Below are positions 7,498 through 16,700 of a stretch of 35,749 bases of DNA, one piece after another (position 1 is the first letter of the stretch; each line of letters begins with the position of its first letter). Origin of the DNA: Acetobacteraceae bacterium (GTDB lineage: Bacteria > Pseudomonadota > Alphaproteobacteria > Acetobacterales > Acetobacteraceae). A model generated the notes under the pieces. The model searched no databases. It worked only from the letters and a program-made list of their open reading frames with translations, and had not been told where the DNA came from. The stretch covers positions 1-35,749 of the forward strand of contig JAIYDS010000070.1 in the NCBI GenBank assembly GCA_027487385.1. Direction: 5' to 3'. A program made the translations under genes and the position numbers.

Positions 7498-8478
7498 TCA
7501 CGCCGGTGAAAACCGCCCATCCGCCCGCAGCCGATGCGCGCGCTCCGGATTGACCGCGCCCTCGGGCATGCGCCCGGCGGCGAGGGCGGCGATCTGGCGC
7601 ACCGTGTCCATCGCCTGGTGCTCGGCCGCCGCGGGGGTCAGGCCGCCCAGATGGGGGGTTGCGATCACATCCGCACGCGCGGCCAGGCGCGGATTGGGCA
7701 TCTGGTCCGGATCGCTGCCGACATCGAGCGCGGCGCCGGCCAGGTGGCCGGAATCGAGCGCCGCCTCCAGCGCCGCCTCATCCACCAATTCCCCGCGCGA
7801 GAGGTTGATGAAGAAGGCGCCGCGCCGCATCGCGCCGAAGCGCGCGGCATTCATCAGATGGCGCGTCTCGGGCGTGGAGAGGGCCAGGCAGACCACGATG
7901 TCGGCGCTGGAGAGCACCTCCTCCAGCGCATGCGTGCCGCCCATGGGGTCATGGGCCAGCACCCGCATGCCCAGGGCGCGCGCCAGGTCCGCGAGGCGCC
8001 GCGCGATGCGTCCATAGCCGACCAGCCCCAGCGTGGCGCCCGAGAGTTGCAGGCCGGGCCGCACCTCCGGCATGCGCCCCGCGCGGTAATCCTGCACCGA
8101 GCGGCTGACGCCCCGCGCCAGATCCACCATGAAGCCCAGCGCCAGCTCGGCCACCGCATCCACGAAGCCCGGCGTGGCACGGGTGACCAGGATGCCGTGG
8201 CGCGAGGCGGCTTCCACATCCACGGTGCTGATATCCACGGCGCAGCGCAGGAAGGCCTTGAGCTGGGGTGTCCGTTCGAAGGTGGCGGCACTGCCCGGGC
8301 TGCCGCGATAGGCGATGATGGCGTCACAGCCGGCCGCCGCCTGGGCCAGGGCCTCGTCGCGCGGCTCGTCTTCGCTCGGGTTGGGGATCACCTCGGCGTG
8401 TTCGCGGAGCGCCGCCAGGGCGCGCTCGCCGAAATAGCCGGGGAAGGAGAGGGTGCCGTGGCTGAGATAGACCTTCAT
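7498..8478 (-). CDS. D-isomer-specific 2-hydroxyacid dehydrogenase family protein
   Basis: A 326-residue NAD(P)-dependent dehydrogenase of the D-2-hydroxyacid/phosphoglycerate dehydrogenase family, started at MKVYLSHG (8478); upstream in-frame starts at 8508 and 8532 would add a poorly structured extension. The Rossmann motif is GLVGYGRIARRLADLARALG (151-170). The catalytic arginine is R228 in LSRGELVDE and the histidine is H276 in TPHLGG. The relay acid is unusual: the segment between them reads DVGSDPDQMPNP (252-263), with no Glu at the usual DVFxxEP position. It might be a subfamily with a different relay or substrate. Likely reaction: reduction of a 2-keto acid to a D-2-hydroxyacid. It lies 44 bp after the protease gene. 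Confidence 0.85.
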   Translation of the reverse strand: MKVYLSHGTLSFPGYFGERALAALREHAEVIPNPSEDEPRDEALAQAAAGCDAIIAYRGSPGSAATFERTPQLKAFLRCAVDISTVDVEAASRHGILVTRATPGFVDAVAELALGFMVDLARGVSRSVQDYRAGRMPEVRPGLQLSGATLGLVGYGRIARRLADLARALGMRVLAHDPMGGTHALEEVLSSADIVVCLALSTPETRHLMNAARFGAMRRGAFFINLSRGELVDEAALEAALDSGHLAGAALDVGSDPDQMPNPRLAARADVIATPHLGGLTPAAAEHQAMDTVRQIAALAAGRMPEGAVNPERAHRLRADGRFSPA

Positions 8479-8522
8479 GCGGGAAGACTGCACCCGGGCC
8501 CGCGGCATGGCCAGGGGCCGCC

Positions 8523-11500
8523 TCAGAGCCACATCTCCGCCGCGGTGAGGGTGGTGACGCCGAGAAGCTGCATCTGCCGGTCGGCCACGCCGTCGGCATT
8601 CACGTCGAATTGCAGCCAGCCATTCTCGAAGCGCATGGCGCCGGATTTGTTCACCCCGGTGGGCTCGCCCTCGAAGATGATCTCGCCGAAGGAATCGCTG
8701 CCGATGAAGTCGAGCTGCCGTTCCTCCAGTTCCGGGTTGGCGTCCAGCGCTCGCAGGTCCAGCCGGTCGCCCTCGGCCGCGTTGAAATCGGTGATCACAC
8801 AGCCATCCACGCCCTCGGGGCTCGTGAAGACGAAGATATCGGCGCCCGCCCCGCCGGTCAGGCGACCGCCGCCCTGGCCGTCCAGCGTATCCGCGCCGCC
8901 GCCGCCTTCCAGCGTGTCCAGGCCGGTGCTGCCGCGCAGCACATCGGCGCCCTCGCCGCCGACCAGCCGATCATTCCGCACCGACCCCGTGAGCCGCACC
9001 GCGTTCGCATCGCCTGCATTGCTGACATTCCACCCCGAGACGCCGCTGGCGGCCTGCAGGTTCACGTCGAAGCCGGCGGCTGTCAGGTTCGCCACGCCGC
9101 CATTGATGGTGGCCGTTGTCGCCGTCCAATCCGCGGCCAATGTGGCCTGCAGCGTATCCCCGACCGTGCAGATCACCACATCTGCCCCGCCCGCGCCGAG
9201 ATCGGTGATCACATCCGTGCGGAAAGTATGGAAACGGTCAATGCCCGCGCCACCGGTCATCGTGTCGCTGCCTGGCCCGCCCACCAGCGTGTCCGCGCCT
9301 TCGCCGCCATTCAGGTGACTCCCAGGCCCGCCAAACAGAAGGGGATGCGAGCCATGCAGCCAGTCCGCGCCTGCGCCGCCATCCAGAAACTCGGTTCCCC
9401 CATTGTTGTTCTGGGTGCCCGCGATTGTGTCATCGCCATCGCCCCCGGTCAGGGTGTCGGCCTGGAAGCTTCCCGCAAGGATGACCCCGTTCGGGTTGCC
9501 CGCATTGCTGACATTCCACCCCGAGACGCCGTTGGCGGCGTCCAGGATCACGTTGAAGCCGGCGGCGGTCAGGTTCGCGACGCCGCCATTGATGGTGGCC
9601 GTTGTCGCCATCCAATTCGCGGCCAATGTGGCCTGCAGCGTCGCCCCGGCCGAGACGATCACCACATCCCTCCCGCCCGCGCCGAGATCGGTGATCACAT
9701 CCGTGCCGAAATCCACCAGGAAGCGATCCATCCCCGCGCCGCCGGTCATGGTGTCGTCGCCCGCGCCGCCCCAGATTTGGTCATTGCCCGCGCCGCCGAC
9801 CAGGCTGTCCGCGCCCCCATGGCCGCGCAGCCTGTCCTCCCCGATGCCGCCCGTGATGGTATCGCCCTGGGAGGAGCCGACCAGGTTCACCGCGCGGATA
9901 TGGGCATTGCTCAGCGCCCAACCCGAGGCCCCGCCGACCGAAGCCAGGTTCACGTTGTACCCGGCGACCGCGACGCTGGCGGTGCCCGCATTGCTGGTGC
10001 CGGCCGAGGGCGTCCAATGCCCGCCCATGGTCACGACCGCCGCGGCACCCGCCTGGACCACCAGCACGTCATTGCCGCCGAAGGCGAGGTCGGTGAGGGT
10101 GTCGGTGCCGGCCTCGACGAGGAAGCGGTCCACCCCGGCGCCTCCGGTGAGGCGGTCATCGCCCATTCCGCCCACCAGGCTGTCCACGCCCGCGCCGCCG
10201 TTCAGCGTATCCGCGCCATCGCCGCCCGTCAGCGTGTCATCGCCGAGGCCCCCCACCAGGCTGTCCGCGCCGAGCCCGCCGGTCAGCCGGTCGCGCAGCA
10301 GCGATCCGGTGAAGCTCACCGCCGTGGCATGGCCGGCATTTGTGACGGTCCAGAGGCCGGGGGCCAGGCCTGCCGCCGCGGCCAGGTTCACCCCGAAGCC
10401 ACCGGCCGTGATGTTCACCACACCCGCATTGCTGGCATTGCCGGAGGCGGTCCAGGCCCCGGCCAGCGAGGCGTTGGCGGTGGCGCCGGCCGAGACGACC
10501 AGCACGTCATTCCCGCCGAGGCCCAGGTCGAGGATGGTGTCGGTGCCGGCCTCCACAATGAAGCGGTCCGTGCCCCCATCGCCCCGCATCGTGTCATTGC
10601 CGGTGCCGCCGATCAGACTGTCGCCGAAGCTGCTGCCCAGCAGCACGTCATGGCCCGCTTCGCCGCGCAGCAGGTCAGCGCCGCCGCCGGCGTTGAGCGT
10701 GTCATTCCCCTGGCCGCCGGTCAGCGTGTCACTGCGGGGGGAGCCCCCGAAGGTCACGGCGCGGTTGGAGCCGAGATTGGAGACGGCCCAGCCCGCCGCG
10801 CCCTGCGCATGGGCGAGATCCACATCGAAGCCGGCCGCCGTGATGCTGACCTGGCCGGAATTGTTGCTGCGCTGGTCCAGCCGGGTGATCCAGTCGGCCG
10901 CCAGCGTCGCCAGCGCCGTGGCCCTCGACGAGACCACCAGCACCTCCGCGCCGCCCAGGCCGAGATCGGTGATGGTGTCGGTGCCGGCATAGACCCGGAA
11001 CTGGTCCACCCCCGCACCCCCGGTCAGGGTGTCATCGCCGTTGCTGCCTTCCAGCGTGTCGTCGCCGGCGCGGCCATCCAGCCGGTCATGGTCGCCCCAG
11101 CCCACGATCCATTCATTTTCTGCCGTGCCGGTCAGCGTATCAGGGCCGTCGGTGCCGGCGATGATCCACACGTCGTCATTGCGGATCACGCCCTGGGCGC
11201 TGGCGATGGCGAAACCCACCTTGGGGTCGCTGCTGGAGAGGGTGACGGTGTAGCCCTCATCGGGCTCAACGACGCTGTCGCCCCGGATGAGCAGCCTGAG
11301 CGTCGCGCTGGCTTGGCCGGGCGCCAGGGTCAGGCTGCCGCTCGGCAGGATACCGTCAGCGAAATCATCAGCGTTGGCCGGATTGGCGCCGCTGCCGGTG
11401 ACGGTGAAGTTCAGGGTGATCGGCACCTCGGCCTGGCCCGCATGCGAGACGGTGAAGTTGGCGTGGTCGGCGCCGGAATACCCTTCGTCAAGGTTGGCGG

Positions 11501-13208
11501 CGGGGGGGAGTATGGAGAAGAGGCTCACATCATCATTGCGGATGGTGCCCGTGGCGAAGGCGGGGCCGAGCGTGGCGCCGATGGGCGCGGCGAGCGCGAC
11601 GGTGAAGGTCTCATCCGCTTCGACGATGCTGTCCCCGAGCACGTTGACGGTGATGGTCTGGCTGGTCTCGCCCGCGGCGAAGCTGACCGTGCCGGAGGGC
11701 CGTGCACCGCCGGCGAAATCGGTGGCGGCGGCGCCGCTGACGCTCCAGGTGGCGCTGGCAGCACCCGTGATGTCGCCCGCGCGGGTGACGGTGAAGGTGA
11801 AGGGGGTGCTTCCCGCCTGGCCCTCGGCCTTGTCGGCCGAGAGGGCGGCGAGGCTGAGGCTGGAGCCGGTGAAGAGGCTGGCCAGGTAATCGCCATCGCT
11901 GAAGCGCAGCGTCTCGATATCGGCGGCCAGCGTGTCGGTGCCGTCCCGGCCGGCGGTGTTGTCGACCACCGTCAGGCGGCCAGAGACGAGATCGCGCGTC
12001 ACGGCGTAGCCCGAGCGCGCGCCGGCGAAGACGGCGACGTCGCTTCCGCTGCCGCCGCTGATCATGTCATCGCCCGCGCCGCCGACGAGGCTGTCATCGC
12101 CCCCGCCGCCCTCCAGGCTGTCATTCCCGCCCTCGCCCAGCAGGGTGTCATTGCCGCCATTGCCGGCGAGCGTGTTGCGGGCGGCATTGCCCAGGGCATG
12201 GTCGCCGGCGCTGCCCAGGTGGAGATTCTCGATGATGGTGCCATAGGCGATGGAGACGTTGTCGTCCCAGGTGAAGATCGAATCCCCCGAGAAGACGGAG
12301 GTGACGAAGCCGCGCCAGGCCTCGCCCACCTGCGCCAGGCTCGCTTCGATCTGCGCGGCGACGCTGAACTGGTTGACGCTGGAGAAGGCGCCCTCGCGCA
12401 GGTCGATCAACGAGCGGCGCGTGCTGGCCGAGAGATCCCAGGTGTCCGTGCCACCGGCATCGTAGATGGTCTGGATGCAGGCGATGGCGGGATCGAAGCT
12501 GTAGGTGGTGTCACCCGCCCGCGTCGTCGGGTCCGCGCCATAGATCGCCTGGATCGCCAGCACGTCGAGCAGCTGCGGCCCGGCGATGACCACGGGGGTG
12601 TAGCTGGCCCGGATGCTCGAACTGGTGGGGGAGGTCTGCGTGACCGTGAAACTGGGCACGAAGCGGTCCTGCGTCTGGGTGTAGGACATCAGCGTGTAGC
12701 GGTGGGTGTCATACTCCGTGGCCAGGATGTTGGGCGCCGAAAAGGGGTGCTTCAGGCCGAGGGCATGGCCGAGCTCATGCAGCAGCGCCTGGAAGTTGTA
12801 GGTCTCGGGCGCGAAGCTCTCGCCGCGATGGCTGGGATCAATCCAGACGTCGCCCGCGACGGCGCTGGAACCCGCCGTCGGATAATAGGCATAGCCCCAG
12901 GCGCCGGATTCCTCCCCCAGATGGGTGAAGGCGACCCTCAGCTGGCCTTGCGCCCCGGGCTCCGTCACCTCCAGCAGGGCGGGCGCGATCAGTTCGTCCC
13001 AGCGCTGCATGGCGAGGCGGATCTGCGGCGCCATCTCGGCCGGGGGCGGGGCGTAGCCGGGCCGAAGGGGCTCGCCACCGGCCGCATAGCCGGGCCAGAG
13101 GCTGGCGGCGGTGGGGATGCTGAAGGTGATCGGACCGGCGGGCCAGGCGAAGCCGCTGTTCAGGGTGGCGATCAGGCTGGTGGTGGGAAGGTTCGCGGGT
13201 GCCTTCAT
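8523..13208 (-). CDS. Serralysin-type (M10) zinc metalloprotease with Calx-beta and RTX repeats
   Basis: A 1561-residue secreted protease, three times the usual serralysin size. The catalytic domain occupies about residues 1-230: the zinc motif HELGHALGLKHP has ligands H144, H148, H154 and catalytic E145, and the Met-turn is LMSYTQ (M174, Y176). Next come RTX nonapeptides (about 346-390), a VFAGAR...IETLRFSDGD unit (393-439), two Calx-beta domains (449-560, 561-680), then five copies of an unnamed module beginning at residues 737, 883, 1029, 1163 and 1326, each followed by RTX nonapeptides. The last 105 residues (FVFTSPEGVDG to AAEMWL) resemble the serralysin C-terminal secretion region. There is no Sec signal, as expected for type I export. 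Calcium-dependent folding outside the cell follows from the RTX repeats. The exporter genes are not in the window. Only three cysteines are present. Confidence 0.92.
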   Translation of the reverse strand: MKAPANLPTTSLIATLNSGFAWPAGPITFSIPTAASLWPGYAAGGEPLRPGYAPPPAEMAPQIRLAMQRWDELIAPALLEVTEPGAQGQLRVAFTHLGEESGAWGYAYYPTAGSSAVAGDVWIDPSHRGESFAPETYNFQALLHELGHALGLKHPFSAPNILATEYDTHRYTLMSYTQTQDRFVPSFTVTQTSPTSSSIRASYTPVVIAGPQLLDVLAIQAIYGADPTTRAGDTTYSFDPAIACIQTIYDAGGTDTWDLSASTRRSLIDLREGAFSSVNQFSVAAQIEASLAQVGEAWRGFVTSVFSGDSIFTWDDNVSIAYGTIIENLHLGSAGDHALGNAARNTLAGNGGNDTLLGEGGNDSLEGGGGDDSLVGGAGDDMISGGSGSDVAVFAGARSGYAVTRDLVSGRLTVVDNTAGRDGTDTLAADIETLRFSDGDYLASLFTGSSLSLAALSADKAEGQAGSTPFTFTVTRAGDITGAASATWSVSGAAATDFAGGARPSGTVSFAAGETSQTITVNVLGDSIVEADETFTVALAAPIGATLGPAFATGTIRNDDVSLFSILPPAANLDEGYSGADHANFTVSHAGQAEVPITLNFTVTGSGANPANADDFADGILPSGSLTLAPGQASATLRLLIRGDSVVEPDEGYTVTLSSSDPKVGFAIASAQGVIRNDDVWIIAGTDGPDTLTGTAENEWIVGWGDHDRLDGRAGDDTLEGSNGDDTLTGGAGVDQFRVYAGTDTITDLGLGGAEVLVVSSRATALATLAADWITRLDQRSNNSGQVSITAAGFDVDLAHAQGAAGWAVSNLGSNRAVTFGGSPRSDTLTGGQGNDTLNAGGGADLLRGEAGHDVLLGSSFGDSLIGGTGNDTMRGDGGTDRFIVEAGTDTILDLGLGGNDVLVVSAGATANASLAGAWTASGNASNAGVVNITAGGFGVNLAAAAGLAPGLWTVTNAGHATAVSFTGSLLRDRLTGGLGADSLVGGLGDDTLTGGDGADTLNGGAGVDSLVGGMGDDRLTGGAGVDRFLVEAGTDTLTDLAFGGNDVLVVQAGAAAVVTMGGHWTPSAGTSNAGTASVAVAGYNVNLASVGGASGWALSNAHIRAVNLVGSSQGDTITGGIGEDRLRGHGGADSLVGGAGNDQIWGGAGDDTMTGGAGMDRFLVDFGTDVITDLGAGGRDVVIVSAGATLQATLAANWMATTATINGGVANLTAAGFNVILDAANGVSGWNVSNAGNPNGVILAGSFQADTLTGGDGDDTIAGTQNNNGGTEFLDGGAGADWLHGSHPLLFGGPGSHLNGGEGADTLVGGPGSDTMTGGAGIDRFHTFRTDVITDLGAGGADVVICTVGDTLQATLAADWTATTATINGGVANLTAAGFDVNLQAASGVSGWNVSNAGDANAVRLTGSVRNDRLVGGEGADVLRGSTGLDTLEGGGGADTLDGQGGGRLTGGAGADIFVFTSPEGVDGCVITDFNAAEGDRLDLRALDANPELEERQLDFIGSDSFGEIIFEGEPTGVNKSGAMRFENGWLQFDVNADGVADRQMQLLGVTTLTAAEMWL
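8982..11000 (-). repeat. Array of five unnamed ITDLG modules in the protease gene
   Basis: Five repeats start at residues 737, 883, 1029, 1163 and 1326 of the protease (spacings 146, 146, 134, 163). Each core runs from F-x-V-x-AGTDTITDLGxGG through VLVVSAGAT, a W-T-A-T turn, SNAG, TAAGFxVNL and GWxVSNAG to a closing TGS, about 84 residues, and is followed by four to eight calcium-binding nonapeptides. The fourth and fifth copies are nearly identical at DNA level across 9021-9160 and 9507-9646 (129 of 140 bases). Confidence 0.85.
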
Positions 13209-13276
13209 GGCAGGGTCTTTCTCAGCCTGTACCGCGGAGCATGCCCGCTAAACCTATGTCATGCCAGTCTCAGATC

Positions 13277-13315
13277 GAAGAAAAAGGGGCTTCATCACCG
13301 AATGCATGGCGCCCC
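13277..13315 (-). terminator. Terminator candidate between the giant RTX gene and the protease gene
   Basis: Read on the minus strand, GGGGC (13315-13311) and GCCCC (13290-13286) can pair, with an inner CAT/ATG pairing in the loop, and are followed at once by TTTTTCTT. This is the only T-rich run in the 222-bp gap between the giant gene and the protease gene. It suggests that the protease is transcribed from its own promoter in 13209-13276. The stem is short and the loop large, hence moderate confidence. Confidence 0.4.
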
Positions 13316-13430
13316 ACCATGGGGATTGGCATGGCCCATGTGACGCCGGCCACACCGGCGCCACGCAACCCAGGACAGGCCGGACACCGCTTCCCCGCCG
13401 GAGGGCCCGCGATGACGCGGCAGGGCGCCC

Positions 13431-13733
13431 TCAGGCAAAGATGAAGTCCGTCGCCACCAGCGTGACGGGTATCGGCAGGGAGACGCTGATGCTGTCCACG
13501 CCGCCATTGGCCGAGACCACCACATAGGCCGGGTCGGAGGGTGTTCCGGCGCCGCCATAGGTGAGCTGCAGATCCCCGAAGCCGATGCCGGCAAAGCCGC
13601 TCAGGTCGATCTTGTCGTCGCCCTGGGTGAAGTCCCGGATGCTGTCATGGCCATGGCCCGCCAGGAATGCGTAACGATCCAGTCCGGCACCGCCCTCATA
13701 GACCTGGGCGCCTTCGGCATCCAGGAAGCGATC
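13431..13733 (-). other. C-terminal secretion-tail segment shared with the third RTX protein
   Basis: The last 100 residues of the giant protein (3938-4037) match the last 100 residues of the RTX protein at 30099-33473 almost position by position: AQVYEGG, HGHDSIRDFTQG, IDLS-FAG, DPAYVVVSANGGVDSIS and the closing A-DF-FA. The remainder of the two proteins differs in architecture. The protease has a different C-terminus. Confidence 0.85.
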
Positions 13734-16700
13734 GTCGCCCAGCCCGCCCAACAGGCTGTCGAACCCGCCGCCGCCGATGATGGTGTCATTCCCCGCACCC
13801 CCGATCAGCGTATCCGCCCCGGCACCCCCCATCAGCACATCGGCGCGGCGCGAGCCAGTGATCAGCACCGCATCGGCCGTGGTGGCGCTCACATTCCAGC
13901 CCAGGCTGCCAGCCGCCGCTGAAAGGTTCACGTCAAACCCCGCCGTCGCCAGATTCGCCACGCCGGCATTGCTGCTCGCCGCCGTCGCCGTCCAATCCGC
14001 CGCCAGCGTGGCCTGCAGCGTCGCCCCGGCCGAGACAATCACCACATCCACCCCGCCCGCGCCCAGATCGGTGATGACATCCGTGCCTGCATCCACCGTG
14101 AACCGGTCAATCCCCGCACCACCCGTCATGGTGTCGTTGCCCGCACCGCCAAAGAGCTGGTCATTGCCGCCCTCGCCCAAGAGGCTGTCCGCGCCACCCT
14201 GGCCGCGCAGCGTATCCGCCCCGCTGCCACCCGTGATGCTGTCCGCATTGCCGGAACCCACGAGGCTCACGCCGCGGCTCTGCCCCGCATTGCTCAGCGC
14301 CCAGCCCGAGACCCCGCTCACCGAAGCCACATTCACATTGAACCCGGCCGCGAAGACCGTGGCGCTGCCCGCATTGCTGCTGCCGCCCGAGGCCGTCCAA
14401 TGCCCGCCAATGGTCGCCACCGCCGCGGCACCCGCCTGGATGACCAGCGCATCCGTGCCGCCAAAGCCGAGATCGGTGATCGTGTCGGTGCCCGCCTCCA
14501 CCAGGAAGCGGTCCACCTCGGTGCCGCCGGTCAGCCGGTCATCGCCCAGGCCACCCACCAGGCTGTCCGTGCCCGCGCCGCCATTCAGCGTGTCCGTGCC
14601 GTCGCCACCGGTCAGCGTGTCATCGCCCGCATTGCCGGTCAGGCTGTCCGCGCCAAGCCCGCCAGTCAGGCGGTCGCTCTGAACCGAGCCCGCGAAGACC
14701 ACCGCCCCGGCCTGGCCCGCATGGTTCACGGACCAGGTGCCGAGCCCTGTCGCCGCGGTGAGGGTCACGTTGAACCCCGCCGCCGTCAGGTTCACCACCC
14801 CCGCATTGCTGACATTGCTGGAGGCGGTCCAGGCGCCGGCGAGGGTGGCATTGGCGGTGGCACCGGCCGAGACGACCAGCACGTCATTGCCACCCGCACC
14901 CAGGTCCAGGATGGCATCGGTGCCGGCATCCACCACGAAGCGGTCCACGGCCGCGCCGCCCGTCATCGTGTCATTGCCGGCGCCCCCGGTCAGGCTGTCG
15001 CTGCCGGCATCGCCCAGCAGGCTGTCATTGCCGCCGCCGCCGAGCAGCGTGTCATTGCCGTTGCCGCCGGTCAGCGTGTCGTTCCGGGCGGAGCCGGTCA
15101 GGCTGACCGCGCGGTTGGTGCCGAGGTTGGAGACGGCCCAGCCCGCGCTGCCCGCCGCCAGGGTGAGATCGGCGTTGAAGCCGGCCGCCGTGATATTGGC
15201 CGTGCCGCCATTGCTGTTGCCGGCGGTCAGCACCCAATTGGCTGCCAGCGTGGCATTCGCCGTGGCCCCGCCCGAGACCACCAGGAGATCCGCACCGCCG
15301 AGGCCAAGGTCGGTGATGGTGTCGCTGCCGGCATCCACGGCGAAGCGGTCCACGCCGGCGCCGCCCGTCATGCGGTCATCGCCCGCGCCGCCGGTCAGGC
15401 TGTCGTCATCGGCCTCGCCCAACAAGGTGTCGTTGCCGGCCCCGCCGCTCAGGCTGTCATTGCCCGCGCCGCCGGCCAGCGAATCCGTGCCGCCATTGCC
15501 GGAGAGCGTGTCGCCGCTGGCGCCGCCCAGCAGCGTGTCGCCGCCCTCGCCGCCGGTGAGCGCATCGGCATTGACCGAGCCGGTGAAGCGCACCGCCGTG
15601 CCGTTGCCGGTGTTGGTGACAGACCAGAGGCCAAGGCCGGGCGCCGCGGCACTCAGATCCGCGTTGAAGCCATTGGCCGTGAGATAGGCGATGCCGCTGA
15701 CATTGGACGCCGCGGTGGCGACCCAGGCCGCGGCCAGCGCCGCATTGGCCGTGGCGCCAGCATTCACCACCAGCACCTCGGCGCCGCCCAGGCCGAGATC
15801 GGTGACGGCGTCGGTGCCAGCATCCACCTCGAAGCGGTCGACCCCAAGGCCGCCGGTCAGGCTGTCATTGCCCAGGCCGCCGGTCAGGCTGTCATTCCCG
15901 GCGCCACCATTCAGCGCATTGGCCGCGCCATCGCCGATCAGCACGTCGTTGCCGGCGCCGCCGGTGACGTTTTCGATGGCGGTGAAGGAGAGGGGGCCAT
16001 CGGGCAGGGAGACGGAGCCGCTGGCCAAGGAGAGGCTGAGATTCACGCCGGCGAAGGCGGGCCCGAAGAGCAGCGTGTCCACTCCCGCGCCCCCATTGAA
16101 CAGGTCCACGCCGGCGCCCGCCAGCAGCGTGTCGTTGCCGGCCCCCGCATCGACCGTGTCATTGCCGGCGCCGCCGTCGAGCAGGTCATTGTCGCCCAGG
16201 CCGAGCAGCAACTCGTTGGCGGCCGTGCCGATCAGCGTGTCCGGGCCGGCGGTGCCGAGGACGGTCAGCGGATCATCGTTGCGGATGAAGCCCTGGGCGC
16301 TCGCGGTGCCGAAGCCCACCGCCGGATTGGTGCTGGAGAGAGTGACGGTGAAGGTCTCATCCGGCTCGAACAGCAGGTCGCCCAGGATATTCACGCTCAG
16401 CGTGCGGCTGGTCTCACCCGCCGCGAAGGTCAGCGTGCCGGAGGGCAGCACGCCCGCGTTGAAATCCGCCCCGCTGGCCGGATCCGTGCCGCTGCCGGTG
16501 ATCGTGAAGGTGACGCCGGCCGCGGCGCTGGTGTTGCCCTCACGCCAGACGGTGAAGGTGAAGGCCGTCGGGCCGGAATTGCCCTCGTTGCGATCGGCCG
16601 TCAGCGGCGCGACCGAGAAGATGCTGGCGTCATCGTTGCGGATCAGCCCGGCGGCCGTCGCGGTGCCGAGCGTGGCGCCGCTGGCCCCGGAGAGCGTGAC

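Noticed and set aside
5628..7553. 641-codon plus-strand frame opposite the efflux and cupin genes
   Set aside because: It overlaps the 3' part of the hydratase in another frame and gives a Gln/Arg/His-rich product with no domain.
8610..13343. 1577-codon open frame on the plus strand opposite the protease gene
   Set aside because: Its product is low-complexity and rich in Arg, His, Gly and Ala with no recognisable domain, while the minus strand encodes clear protease, Calx-beta and RTX motifs. Antisense openness follows from the repeat and codon composition.
8982..15833. Regular DNA repeats that might suggest a CRISPR array or minisatellite
   Set aside because: The repeats are in frame, code for RTX nonapeptides and modules, and vary as protein repeats do; there are no constant repeats with unique spacers.
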